In this document: in pieces, positions 17,709 through 26,807 of the stretch
Layout: every line of letters starts with the position of its first letter
Position numbering within the stretch: position 1 is the first letter of the stretch
From: Gimesia chilikensis
GTDB taxonomy: Bacteria > Planctomycetota > Planctomycetia > Planctomycetales > Planctomycetaceae
Length of the DNA stretch: 64,000 nucleotides
Assembly (NCBI RefSeq): GCF_007744075.1
Contig: NZ_CP036266.1
Span: forward strand, 868,001-932,000
Reading direction: 5' to 3'
Program-made: the position numbers and the translations under genes
Notes under the pieces: generated by a model
The model's input: only the letters and a program-made list of their open reading frames with translations
Databases searched by the model: none
What the model was told of the DNA's origin: nothing

Positions 17709-19406
17709 TCAATTTGTGAAACTGGCATCAATAAATGGTCGGATACGCTTGGCAATTTGATCATAAGAATCCTTTTGAAGTAATTGCCGATGGTCTGAGA
17801 GAGTGATTATGCCTCCCCCAAGGTCTATGTCAGAGTCATCAACTAATCCAATAATCAGTTGACTGGATGGAGGTCGGTGATCGCGAATGAATTCCAGCAT
17901 TATCTTCCAATTATCAGGGTCTTGATCTTGTTGTTTGGGGGAATCAAGAATAATTGGACAAAAGGCCGCAGAGGAATATTTTTCAATGGTCTTAAGGATA
18001 GCAAAATAATAAGCCAATAATGCACGTGGGAGATCACTGCCAGTTTCTTTGATCTTTGAATCGATTTTTTTGAAATCTTTTTCCTTTAGAGCTGTAACAT
18101 TTAAAAGTTGAAGAAAATGCTTCATGCGATCACAATAAAACTCTCTGATTTCCTTCATTCTTTTACGGTTTGTAAATTTTTTCATTTCCAATTCAGCATC
18201 TTCTATTTTTTCATCTGCCTCACCAATTTTTAGGTTCAACTCGTCTTTTTCTTCTCTTAAAACCTTTCTGACTTCTTTCTTACCCTCACTCTGAAGAATA
18301 TCCTTCAATCGTACTTCACCTTGTTTGATCTCAAGTATTTCAGAGATATTCATGATTTTATCGGAGACTTTGTCTTTAGATAATATGGTGTTATCTAGTT
18401 TTGAGTCCCACTTAGTAAGTTCGTCTCTCAAATCTATCAAAAGGGATCTAAGACCATCCTCGTCAGCAGCAATCCCAAAGCGTTCTCCGAACGAGTTGTG
18501 GTACTCAGCACCACAAAGTGGGCATTCTACTTCATCATCAAAATTTTCAGCTAAAAATTTAAAATCTAAATTTAATTCACCCGCAGCTGCTTCAGTAACC
18601 TCAATTTGACGTCGAATTAAAGCTCGTTGACTTTCAATTTGCCGAAGCTCGTCACGAATATTCTCCTCTTTTTGTTTTAGACGATTACATTCGCTTAATA
18701 ATAATTTGATTTCCTTTTGGTAGTTTTCAATGTCGAAATCAAATTGAGCCTCTTTCATCAAAATTTCTAATTTATCCAATACCCGAGTGAGGACTGCACG
18801 CTCATCTCTCAATCCCTTTCGAGTGTCTTCATATTGTTGCTTTTCAGCCTTGGCAAGATACCATTCATTCGGTTTTAACCCTGAGTGATAAGCTGCAATC
18901 TCAGCTCTGCTTTTTTTGAATTGTCTAAGAGATTCAAAGGATGACCAGTTTTCAATCCATCCTCGATCTTGATCAATGTAGTAGGGAAGGAAAAGAAATG
19001 CCGGAGTAGCCTGTTGGGTTTCATTGTTGCTTGAATTTATCAACTGAAGATGAAAATCAAATAAATCGGCTAATGCAGGTCCAAGCTCTCGAGTAACATT
19101 AGCAAATGAATGGATATGATTGTCTTCAGAATCAAATAAACTATATTGATCTCCTGCTTTTAGAATACTGTATCTTGAGTCATCCACGCTGAAAAACAGG
19201 AGCAAGGTTACATCTAGTTCTTTCCAACTAGGGTGGACATTGTAAGGAGTAGCTCCAAAAGCCATGTATAGAGATTTGAGGAGGCACGATTTGCCATAAT
19301 CATTCTCCGCTTTTATCACGGTCACGTCTTCGAAAAACTTGACGCTCCTCGCGCTCCTCTCCGTCTCGGACAGAAGTAAGAGTTCGTGAAATAGTAACTT
19401 TTTCAT
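17709..19406 (-). CDS. DUF3732-like SMC/Rad50-type ATPase
   Basis: 565 residues. The N-terminal ATPase lobe has a Walker A, AENDYGKS, at residues 33-40. Two coiled-coil stretches (about 185-270 and 330-450) flank a CPLC zinc hook at residues 295-298. The C-terminal lobe has a Walker B-like IILDSP at 485-490. The layout is that of a short Rad50/SMC protein; FLFLPYYIDQDRGW and the LDSPKQQ segment resemble DUF3732 proteins. Its ATG overlaps the stop of the upstream nuclease gene by four bases, so the pair is one operon. By analogy with LmuB of Lamassu it would sense or bind DNA ends and control the nuclease. The gene is AT-rich and probably acquired. Confidence 0.85.
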   Translation of the reverse strand: MKKLLFHELLLLSETERSARSVKFFEDVTVIKAENDYGKSCLLKSLYMAFGATPYNVHPSWKELDVTLLLFFSVDDSRYSILKAGDQYSLFDSEDNHIHSFANVTRELGPALADLFDFHLQLINSSNNETQQATPAFLFLPYYIDQDRGWIENWSSFESLRQFKKSRAEIAAYHSGLKPNEWYLAKAEKQQYEDTRKGLRDERAVLTRVLDKLEILMKEAQFDFDIENYQKEIKLLLSECNRLKQKEENIRDELRQIESQRALIRRQIEVTEAAAGELNLDFKFLAENFDDEVECPLCGAEYHNSFGERFGIAADEDGLRSLLIDLRDELTKWDSKLDNTILSKDKVSDKIMNISEILEIKQGEVRLKDILQSEGKKEVRKVLREEKDELNLKIGEADEKIEDAELEMKKFTNRKRMKEIREFYCDRMKHFLQLLNVTALKEKDFKKIDSKIKETGSDLPRALLAYYFAILKTIEKYSSAAFCPIILDSPKQQDQDPDNWKIMLEFIRDHRPPSSQLIIGLVDDSDIDLGGGIITLSDHRQLLQKDSYDQIAKRIRPFIDASFTN

Positions 19407-20578
19407 GAACTTTTTTCCTCATGTTCCGAATCAGTCTTCGAAGGTTTCTGCTCATAAATTAGCACCAAAAACATAGCGTTAAGGAAATCTTGAGAGTAAT
19501 TAGTACGAATGAAATCAAATTCTTTTTCATCTAGAGTGGCAAGATATAAGATTGCGGAATCTAGAGGGGTATCACCATCGAATATCTGGTTGTCCATTTG
19601 CTGTATTAGTTGCACTGCTTTTTGGGAAGCATCTACGATTAGAAGGTTTGTCTGATCAAGACGTTCCCGAAAGAATTCTCTTACAGACTGCATCAAAGAA
19701 TTTCTTTCAAAGAAATTCATCTTTTCTGCTTCAAGCTGACTTCGTATTGTGTCATATAAGTCATTTTGTTTAATTATAGATTGTGCGCTATTAATCATTC
19801 CCTTTAAATCTGCCCTAGAAATTCCTCTGTGCCGAATCATATCTTGAGGTGAAGCAGCAATAGACTCACGATTGTTTCTTATTTGAACTTCAGATCTTAA
19901 TGCTTGATGGAAAGGCCGTGGCAGAATTGAACCATCTGTCTCTTTTTCAAGAAATTCAGATATAATTCCTTCAGTGTGTCTTTGGTGATCAGGCACACTA
20001 AGAGGAGTTCTTTCTAATTGAAATAGTTCGAGCCCTTCGGGTTCCGATTTCAATTGGTGTTCATCCATAAGAATATCTTTTATTTTTAATAATGAACTAT
20101 CATCCAATTCTTTAAGAGAAATCAATTCCAAATCAGTACTCGTTATTTCAGATTTCAGCTCTATTTTGAAAGCAGCATCAGATACAAACACCATTTTTTT
20201 TGCGTATGACTCAAACCTTAAATATTGTGCGTAAAGTTTTCCTAAAATAGATGATAACTTTTGCTCCTTCGCATCTGTTTTGCGACTAAGCAAGTTGGTC
20301 AAACTCCATGTTCCTGAGCTCTTTTTTCCTGGGGTCTTTGTTTTTACTTGGTAGAAGTATGCTTCTGTTGGATTAGTGGAGTGATTCAATAAAACCACAT
20401 CATCATGCACTTCAAATAATATGCAGTAATCATCTTTCGATTCCTGATGAACCCGCAACATCAAGCATATTCCCCATGAGTGCTGGAATGCAAAACGGTT
20501 GCTTGCTCGAGCCCCGTCTATCTCGCGTGGTGGAGTTGATACTAGTAGATCAAAGAGTGGCGACTGGTGTGTGTTCAT
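19403..20578 (-). CDS. DUF4297/Cap4-like nuclease-domain protein
   Basis: 391 residues. The N-terminal domain resembles the Cap4/DUF4297 dsDNA endonuclease of the PD-(D/E)xK type. It has the GARASNRFAFQHSW entry motif at residues 22-35, E56 and D59/D60 in LFEVHDDVVLL, and QVK at 77-79 as the catalytic strand. The C-terminal 200 residues are helical and unrecognised, and may be a fused middle or sensor domain, because no separate third gene is present. It is the first gene of an operon with the SMC-like ATPase, overlapping it by four bases. The combination suggests an abortive anti-phage system in which DNA sensing by the ATPase releases nuclease activity; this is inferred. Confidence 0.8.
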   Translation of the reverse strand: MNTHQSPLFDLLVSTPPREIDGARASNRFAFQHSWGICLMLRVHQESKDDYCILFEVHDDVVLLNHSTNPTEAYFYQVKTKTPGKKSSGTWSLTNLLSRKTDAKEQKLSSILGKLYAQYLRFESYAKKMVFVSDAAFKIELKSEITSTDLELISLKELDDSSLLKIKDILMDEHQLKSEPEGLELFQLERTPLSVPDHQRHTEGIISEFLEKETDGSILPRPFHQALRSEVQIRNNRESIAASPQDMIRHRGISRADLKGMINSAQSIIKQNDLYDTIRSQLEAEKMNFFERNSLMQSVREFFRERLDQTNLLIVDASQKAVQLIQQMDNQIFDGDTPLDSAILYLATLDEKEFDFIRTNYSQDFLNAMFLVLIYEQKPSKTDSEHEEKSS

Positions 20579-20733
20579 TTAGTCATTATTATCGTCGGCC
20601 GTACATTTAGTCAAATGGCAGATTGCTCTGAAAAGATTTATTCTCCGCATGTACATAAAAGTTGTCAGTTACATTATTTATTGATCCTCAGATCTTTATC
20701 CACTCCACAAACCCGATTCAAATATCTTACCAG

Positions 20734-21099
20734 CCACCCTGGTTCATTAATTCCCCCACGATTTCCCACCACACAGTTGCCCCCAACACCAAATTCGATT
20801 CTCATAGAATCACAGGCACAGTAATTCCCCCCAGTCAGAAACCACGTGGCGACTTCCTGCTCCGTGCGCCTCTGTCTGCCCCCCTGTTAATCGATGCGCC
20901 TAGAGGAACCTCCTGATACAGCTGTTACGGTCCACGTTGATCCTGTCTGGCCCTGGTCGCCTGCAGTTCAAACCTCTTCGCACAGCAAACCGCAAAGTTC
21001 GCCCCGGTGAAACCCGCCGGCGATCCGGCCACCTGCGGTGCGAACATTCAGCGGACCATGACACTGCTGGCCACCAGCACCGCGTGATGTGTCAGGCTC
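20734..21099 (+). pseudogene. Truncated, decayed copy of SGNH hydrolase leader and 5' end (copy 1)
   Basis: About 365 bases matching the upstream region and first 56 codons of the SGNH hydrolase gene at 28912. The start codon is changed to ATA (20916), and a two-base deletion in the signal-peptide region shifts the frame, so nothing is translated as in the parent. The 3' junction is the same as in the copy at 22488-22836: after CTGGCCACCAGCAC both continue with CG and a TGA, ending in CAGGCTC. The copy abuts the right edge of the AT-rich island. Beyond it, around 21112-21160, a diverged piece of the CCAGCCATT...CTCTGCC repeat tail is visible. Confidence 0.8.
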
Positions 21100-21195
21100 T
21101 ACCCGCCGGTAAAAAAAGAGCACCAGCCATTTCCCAGAACGGCTCTGCCACGCGGAATTGACAACGGGTTCCGGACTATGATTCCTCTCGTCCGT

Positions 21196-21636
21196 CTAAC
21201 TGTTTACCGACCCGGGCAGCGATTGATCTGCGAGCATTTTCTCAATCTGAGTAATCGCCTTAGAGCGGTTTGAGCCTTTGATCAGCCATTGAGGGAGTGC
21301 ATACAGCGCCGCCTGGTTTCGGTCTGTGTTGCCTGTCAGGACATCCTGGATCCGTCGCAGCCGGCTTTCATTCTCGGCCCACAGCACGTGCTCACCAATG
21401 CGGATTCGGTACCAGAACCGATGCTCAAGTGATGCGCCCGATTTGAGTTCACCCACAACGCCACATTGGGAGCACAGGATGCGTTTGACACAATACCCGA
21501 TGTACGGGTTAAGGTAGGTGCCACGCACACCGCGCGAGTACGTTTTCCCGACGCAACGACCTCCGCATGACGGGCAGACAAGGTCGTAGTCAGGACCGTC
21601 CTGACCATAAAATGGTGTTTCTGTGTCAAACCACAT
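21196..21636 (-). CDS. Zinc-ribbon-like hypothetical protein
   Basis: 146 residues. The N-terminal half has paired cysteines CPSCGGRC near residue 20 and CVKRILCSQCG near 48-58, which suggest a treble-clef or zinc-ribbon fold. The C-terminal half is helical and basic (SRLRRIQDVL, KAITQIEKML). No family was assigned. It could bind nucleic acid or protein. It lies between copy 1 of the SGNH fragment and a lipoprotein gene. Confidence 0.6.
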   Translation of the reverse strand: MWFDTETPFYGQDGPDYDLVCPSCGGRCVGKTYSRGVRGTYLNPYIGYCVKRILCSQCGVVGELKSGASLEHRFWYRIRIGEHVLWAENESRLRRIQDVLTGNTDRNQAALYALPQWLIKGSNRSKAITQIEKMLADQSLPGSVNS

Positions 21637-21734
21637 GGTGCCGGTTAACCTTCGAGAGATAGAATTACAAACAGACTCACTGTCGAAGCTTTCCTGGAAA
21701 CGATCGCAGTTATTACCTTCGGAAAATGAAGGAT

Positions 21735-22301
21735 TTAATTGATCGGTTCGTCAGTCTTTAACGACTTTAAGTACTTGAAAAACTGTTTATCACTAATACT
21801 GCGTGCGTTCTCATATTCTGCTTCTTCCCCTCTCAGTCCTACTGAGGAGCCTCCATAAAAAATGGCGCCTCTCAGACCGACAGCCAATTCTAACTCTGTG
21901 TCGTCTGGCTTAATGTCTTTAGTGACCTCGTTTGCGACATACCAGGATAATTGATTCAGAGCATCTCTGACTTCACCTTTATACCCCTTTAACTGAGGTA
22001 CATGGACCAGGAATAAAATAGAGTCATCGTTGATCTTGCAATAAGTCAGGAATTCTTCTTTTGTTAAAGATATGATACGATCCTCTTTCCCGCCCGTGAA
22101 AAACTCTTTTTGCAGTGATTTCATGCTGGTCGAAAATGTTTGAGCTAATTCTTTTTCCTCTTTAGTTGCTCCGTAGGCGATTCCACCTCTGGATGAAGCA
22201 ATTTTCTTATTGGCAGCATCAAAAGCAATTTCCTCTGGGGTTTTTGGTTTTTGTTCACATCCCACGAATAACAGGCAGAGTACGACGGGCAGGTATTTCA
22301 T
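21735..22301 (-). CDS. Hypothetical lipoprotein
   Basis: 188 residues. A short signal ends in the lipobox FVGC, with the cysteine at residue 15, so a lipid-anchored periplasmic or surface protein is predicted. The rest is charged and soluble, with a KPDDTELELAVGLRGAIF segment. No homologous family was recognised. It has the same strand as the zinc-ribbon-like gene downstream, about 100 bases apart. Confidence 0.65.
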   Translation of the reverse strand: MKYLPVVLCLLFVGCEQKPKTPEEIAFDAANKKIASSRGGIAYGATKEEKELAQTFSTSMKSLQKEFFTGGKEDRIISLTKEEFLTYCKINDDSILFLVHVPQLKGYKGEVRDALNQLSWYVANEVTKDIKPDDTELELAVGLRGAIFYGGSSVGLRGEEAEYENARSISDKQFFKYLKSLKTDEPIN

Positions 22302-22487
22302 GTTTCCCTTATTGTATATTTAGACTGACAGATGTTGTTCAAAAGTTCATTCTGTCTAATTTATCAGTGTTTCTATCTGTTTTCAATCGACGTTACGAGG
22401 ATAAAATTCGTGCCTGGTTCTTTACTCACTGATGCTCACTTCTTTCTCTCCTCCTGAAGCTCGATTTAATTATCCCACCAAAGCATT

Positions 22488-22836
22488 CTGGTTCCCACTG
22501 TTTTTCAACCCCACAGTTGCCCCCAACACCAAATTCGATTCTCATAGAACCACAGACACAGTAATTCCCCCAGCCAGAGACCACGTGGCGACTTCCTGCT
22601 CCGTGCGTCTCTGCACCCCTGTTAATCGACGCGCCTTGAGGAACAATCTGATGCAACTGTTACGGTCCACGTTGATTCTGTCTCTGGCCCTGGTCGCCTG
22701 CAGTTCTGACCTGTCTGCACAACAAGCCGCAAAAATTTCCCCGGTGAAACCCGCCGGCGATCCGGCCACCTTCGGGGCGAACATTCAGCGAACCATGACA
22801 CTGCTGGCCACCAGCACCGCATGATATGACAGGCTC
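22488..22836 (+). repeat. SGNH hydrolase leader and 5' end duplication (copy 2)
   Basis: About 350 bases closely matching the SGNH hydrolase leader and first 56 codons (parent at 28738-29078). Unlike copy 1, the reading frame is intact from ATG 22651 to a TGA at 22822-22824. The 3' junction is shared with copy 1, which indicates that one truncated element was copied rather than two independent truncations. Confidence 0.85.
22651..22824 (+). CDS. 57-residue exported mini-protein, truncated SGNH hydrolase copy
   Basis: The frame encodes MQLLRSTLILSLALVACSS, a signal sequence with a lipobox-like LVAC. About 38 residues ending TMTLLATSTA follow, then a stop. Residues 1-56 match the N terminus of the SGNH hydrolase at 28912, including the ribosome site (GAGGAAC) and leader. 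No catalytic block is present, so it cannot be an esterase. It may be expressed as a small exported peptide or be a pseudogene remnant. The intact frame with several synonymous-looking changes keeps both options open. Confidence 0.4.
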   Translation: MQLLRSTLILSLALVACSSDLSAQQAAKISPVKPAGDPATFGANIQRTMTLLATSTA

Positions 22837-22884
22837 CTTTTCGGAAACCAGCTTCGCGTGTCGTCAGCGAAAAAGGCAATCAGC

Positions 22885-23109
22885 ATGACCAACAAAAAGT
22901 TCCACCTGCAACAGTATCCAGGTGCCGCCTGTCTGAAATTGCCGGACTTTCCCGAACAGCGGGATCCCGGTGAGATCGCCATTGCAAATTCGATTGATAT
23001 TCACAGTCTGATCGCAGACGACGATGGTCCCCGTCTCTGTTAGGACTTTGATCAGGCAGGTCGACCCAGCGGAATCGAGATTGTCTATTCCGGCGATGAG
23101 TACGACTGA
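22885..23109 (+). pseudogene. DUF2283-like small protein gene with internal TAG
   Basis: The frame starts at ATG 22885 (MTNKKFHLQQYPGAACLKLP) and is stopped by TAG at 23041-23043. It continues in the same frame as DFDQAGRPSGIEIVYSGDEYD to TGA at 23107-23109. The second half resembles the DUF2283 signature D.D..G...GIEI, and the spacing fits a protein of about 75 residues. It is most simply a pseudogene by nonsense mutation. TAG is used as an ordinary stop by other genes here, so readthrough is not implied. A diverged repeat tail (CCATTTACCAG...CTGGTAAG) follows at about 23190-23233. Confidence 0.5.
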
Positions 23110-23271
23110 GATGGTTTGCAGTCATCTACCAGTCCGCCTCTGCCCATCAGCCGCCGGTAAATGGCAGCCACACCAGAAACTTCACCCATTTACCAGGACG
23201 GCACTGCCACGTAGCGAGAAAAGCTGGTAAGTGGAATCAGATTCTCAGGCTCTGTCTGAGCCAGATCCGTG

Positions 23272-25860
23272 TTACTGCTCTGTTTCCGGATCTGACTTCG
23301 GCTTTGCTTCATCCGGTTCCAAAACGAGGTTCGAGGGGACGTTGATCAGATGCAAATCACGTTGCGGGAAGGGCACACCAATCTTTGCGTCTTCCAGTGC
23401 CTGCTGGATGGCCACCGCAAGCTCGCTGCGCATGGCGAGGTGGGTATTTGAAAAACTACCGTCGGAAACATTGATCCAGGCCCGGAGCTTGAAGTCGAGG
23501 GAGCTGTCGCCGAAGTTATCGAAGAAGGCATGTGGCGCAGGATCGGACAGTACTTTCGGATTGGCCTGCGCCACTTCGACTAATAAATCGATGACGCGTT
23601 GGGCAGGTGTTCCGTATTCGACACCCACCGACATGGTAATGCGTCGTCGCCGGTCCGAGAGCGTCCAGTTGATCACTCTGTCAGAAATGAGCATCCCGTT
23701 GGGGACAATGACTTCGGCTCCGTCAAACGTGCGGATGATACTGGCGCGGATACCGATGCGTTTCATGATTCCCGAAGTGTCGGTCAAATCGATCGTATCC
23801 CCGACGTCGATCGGCCGCTCAAACAACAGGATCAGACCTGATACGAAATTATTAACGACGTTCTGCAGGCCGAATCCGATGCCCACGCCCAGCCCGCCTG
23901 CAATGACGGCCAGCTTCGTGATTTCGACACCAGCCGCCGACAGGCCGAACATGAAGCCGATAAAGATCACCGTGTATCGCGCGAGGTTCGAGATCGCGTT
24001 CGGTAAACCGCGTGCCATCCGGACCCGCGTGAACACGTCTTCCTGCAGAATGACTTGTACAAACCGGGCAAGCAGGAATGAGAACCAGATGGTCAGGACA
24101 AATACCAGTACATCGGCCACAGAGACTGAGAGCGCACCCGTGGTAATACTGGCGTTGAGTATCAGCTTGAAGAGATCTGTTAAAGGTGCCAGCAGGCCGA
24201 CTTGCCCACACACAACTGCGGCCCACAGGCACACAGCCAGCACGCTCAATATTCGTTCAAGCGTGTGATCCACGAACTCTCGATGATTTGAGATCGCCCG
24301 GATGAACCGCAGAGGCCGGATCACAATCGCAAAAGTTACCAGGCCATAGAACACTTTGAGCAGTACGAAGACCAGCAGGCCCAGATAGCCACTCCGCAAA
24401 GCGATGCCTCCCAGCAGGACCGCCAGGTCACTCCAGCCGGCCAGATCAGCCAGAATCGCTAACATCACGAGGCCAGCGCCCGCGCGCATCGCAATGTGGA
24501 TCAGTCGGACAAAGGGATGATTCCGCCAGTCTTCTGGCAGCCTGGCGATCTGGCTGGGACGCAGTAACCAGACCAGCAAGCTGAGCCCACCCACCAACTC
24601 GCCCAGGAAAACGAGGCGTTCCAGAGTAGGCGTTGTGTCCAGCAGGTCGCGCCCCCGATCGATTGTAAACAGGATCGCGAATCCCCAGACTAACGGGGCC
24701 ATGGCGGAGGGGATGAAACGCAGAATAATTCGTATTGCCGCTATCGCCATTATTGCGGCGGCGATGAGGCCTGTAGTACGCGGAGATGTTACGTGGAGTG
24801 GGATCGTCAGAGTAGCCGTTATTAAGACCGACATTGCCCAGGGGTGCTCAAATACCAACTGGGCATGGGCCTGTCGTCGGTGTTGGGCATCGACAATCCT
24901 TGCTCGGGTGCGGTTGCGGAGCCATCGCAGACTCAGACCGAGCGCCACAAACAAGATTACCTGGAACCCAAGCGTCCGCGTGTCTTGCCTGTTCTCATTA
25001 AAACGCTGCAACAACTGCTGTGGCCCAAGGGTGCGCCACTCCTTGCGGATTGACTCTCGCACGAGCGGGCTCCATAACGGCGGGTGGTCAGCCTGGAAGA
25101 TTCCCTCAACCCTGGCATCCACTTCACTTTGCAACTTATCGGCACCTTCGCTGAGCGCGACGCTCGGATTCACCAGTTTGTCTCGTAATGCCAATACATC
25201 GTTGCGCCGCTTGACGATGACCGATCTCGCTTCTGCAATCTCAGCACGCACAGCTTTGATACGGGTGATCGTCGTTACTTCGGCGCCCTCTTGAGTTTTT
25301 GCAAGGTCGTCCGTCGCCTGCCAGACTGCCGAGATTCGGTCCACCTGGGAGAGTGAATCACTCAAGTCCTCGAGCTGGTCTTCCAGATCCTCTGCGAGGG
25401 ACTGCAAGTCCTTCAGCATTTCATTTAATTTGGACTGAAACCTTTGCAGGACGCGGATATTCGGCTGACCGACGAGCGTATTCGGTGTCTTTGCCAGATA
25501 AGTCTTGATTTCTTTCAGCGTACGATCAGTTTCAGAACTGATCTGCTCGAGAAGCTTTCGGGAATTCTCGCGAGGCAGGAGTAGATCCAGCTCGATACCG
25601 ATGGTTTCAGCGCGATTCGAGACTTGATCCAGCGGAATCGGCTGATTGATCGGTGCAGCCTGCTGAGGATTGGCGAGGGGCGCTGCGGGAGTTGTTAGAT
25701 TCTCTTGTGTTGCCGATGTCGGCTCCTGCGCCCACGCGAGCGGGGCAGGAAACAGCAGTGCGAAACCTGTCAGTAGGAATTTCAGAGCCCGGGATAATCC
25801 AGGACAGGAAAGGATAAAGTCAGTGTATTGTTTGGCAATTTTGCTCATGAACAACTTCAT
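23272..25860 (-). CDS. Large mechanosensitive channel, MscS family (MscK/MscM-like)
   Basis: 862 residues. The chain begins with a signal peptide ending near PAPLAWAQ, then a long periplasmic helical domain (about residues 70-290). About nine or ten membrane segments follow, then the MscS core with the pore-helix and beta-domain signature GLGVGIGFGLQNVVNNFVSG and FERPIDVGDTIDL. The C-terminal alpha/beta domain follows. The size and architecture resemble MscK, MscM and YbiO. It sits in the inner membrane and would release solutes on hypo-osmotic shock. It ends with a Glu/Lys-rich tail. It stands alone and is divergent from the DUF1254 remnant. Confidence 0.9.
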   Translation of the reverse strand: MKLFMSKIAKQYTDFILSCPGLSRALKFLLTGFALLFPAPLAWAQEPTSATQENLTTPAAPLANPQQAAPINQPIPLDQVSNRAETIGIELDLLLPRENSRKLLEQISSETDRTLKEIKTYLAKTPNTLVGQPNIRVLQRFQSKLNEMLKDLQSLAEDLEDQLEDLSDSLSQVDRISAVWQATDDLAKTQEGAEVTTITRIKAVRAEIAEARSVIVKRRNDVLALRDKLVNPSVALSEGADKLQSEVDARVEGIFQADHPPLWSPLVRESIRKEWRTLGPQQLLQRFNENRQDTRTLGFQVILFVALGLSLRWLRNRTRARIVDAQHRRQAHAQLVFEHPWAMSVLITATLTIPLHVTSPRTTGLIAAAIMAIAAIRIILRFIPSAMAPLVWGFAILFTIDRGRDLLDTTPTLERLVFLGELVGGLSLLVWLLRPSQIARLPEDWRNHPFVRLIHIAMRAGAGLVMLAILADLAGWSDLAVLLGGIALRSGYLGLLVFVLLKVFYGLVTFAIVIRPLRFIRAISNHREFVDHTLERILSVLAVCLWAAVVCGQVGLLAPLTDLFKLILNASITTGALSVSVADVLVFVLTIWFSFLLARFVQVILQEDVFTRVRMARGLPNAISNLARYTVIFIGFMFGLSAAGVEITKLAVIAGGLGVGIGFGLQNVVNNFVSGLILLFERPIDVGDTIDLTDTSGIMKRIGIRASIIRTFDGAEVIVPNGMLISDRVINWTLSDRRRRITMSVGVEYGTPAQRVIDLLVEVAQANPKVLSDPAPHAFFDNFGDSSLDFKLRAWINVSDGSFSNTHLAMRSELAVAIQQALEDAKIGVPFPQRDLHLINVPSNLVLEPDEAKPKSDPETEQ

Positions 25861-26362
25861 CTGCAGTTGAGAAAAAGAGAGGGCGCGATCTGAAGCAGGC
25901 GATGATCTCGCTCACAGACTGGTGAGAAAAGAAAGCCCCCGAAAACTCTCAACGTTTTCTTGGAGATGACTGTGTACGCAGTCCCATAAGGCTACGCGGG
26001 GAAGATTTAGAGCAATCGTACTAAAATGTCCGAAAAGATACAATTGCACGAGTCCGCTCGGGCGAAGTAACGGCCCAATCATCTGACATTGTTCAGCAGT
26101 TCTGCATGTTCAGTCTGATGTACGTTTCAGGCAGAATTGTTAAGACAAATTTTTAATCATTGAGTCGGGCTCCCCTGCTCAATCTCGGGATAACGGATTT
26201 TCCGCAGTTTCTGTCCCGGAAAACACAGCAACACGACAGCGTTTGCCGAAAAGCCGGAGTTCAGACTCGCTGAGACTACTTTATTCTTCACTGACATGTT
26301 ATTATAACGAGGTTCTCTTCTTTCGGTACTCGAGCCAGTTCTCTAAGGAGTCTGTTGTTGCT
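25861..26362. other. Intergenic region, no gene recognised
   Basis: Divergent gap between the MscS gene and the DUF1254 remnant. No ORF with family resemblance, no hairpin of the repeat families described elsewhere and no RNA gene was seen. The last 20 bases contain AAGGAG at 26345-26350, the likely ribosome site of the remnant. Confidence 0.5.
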
Positions 26363-26807
26363 TTGACTCGATTCGCAATGGTCCTGCTCATCTGCCTCAT
26401 GCCGACCGCCCTGAAAGGTGGCGAAACGGTCAATGTTCTGAACTACATTAGCGCTGAGACCGACCTGCAGTTCAAGGACTATGCCGCCTTGGCGGGCGGC
26501 GTCGGTAAGCTTTTGAATGTTCGCGAAGTGTACTCGGTCAAGAACCAGACGACCATCCACGGCAATCGGGATATATTGTACTCATTTGGCGTGTACGATT
26601 TGGCCAGCCCCGTGACGGTCATCAAGCCAGCAGCACCAGACCGGTTCCAGTCTCTGATCGTGCCAGTCTCTGATCGTGCCAGTCTCTGATCGTGCCAGTC
26701 TCTGATCGTGCCAGTCTCTGATCGTGATCGACCAGGACTAGTACAACCCCGTACTAAAGAATGGTGCGGGCAAGATAACACTTATAACATGTTTCGACAC
26801 TGACTGA
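26363..26807 (+). pseudogene. DUF1254-family protein remnant broken by tandem repeat
   Basis: After a signal-like start (TTG 26363 or ATG 26378), the frame reads through the DUF1254 N-terminal signature: [19 protein letters not shown], then [20 protein letters not shown] and [15 protein letters not shown]. Five tandem copies of a 16-base unit follow at 26647-26726. One copy alone would give RFQSLIVIDQD, exactly the family motif. The four extra copies (64 bases) shift the frame, and a premature stop follows. The unshifted frame continues IDQD, TAG (26739-26741), YNPVLKNGAGKITL, then stops. DUF1254 proteins are normally several hundred residues, so most of the gene is gone. The unrelated frame 26818-26904 (28 codons) may be a scrap of another gene. 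Confidence 0.75.
26647..26726 (+). repeat. Five tandem copies of a 16-base unit
   Basis: The unit CCAGTCTCTGATCGTG is repeated five times without a mismatch, inside the DUF1254 remnant. The first unit is the native coding sequence. A 16-base unit is not a multiple of three, so each added copy changes the frame. Perfect identity of all five points to recent slippage. Confidence 0.95.

Noticed and set aside
26647-26726. CRISPR-like repeat array
   Set aside because: The 16-base units are directly adjacent without spacers, so this is a simple tandem repeat.
23041-26741. Programmed readthrough or recoding of TAG
   Set aside because: Two in-frame TAGs occur in this area, but TAG also ends normal genes here (for example the DinB gene at 5660 and the sulfatase at 28662), and both interrupted frames look decayed.
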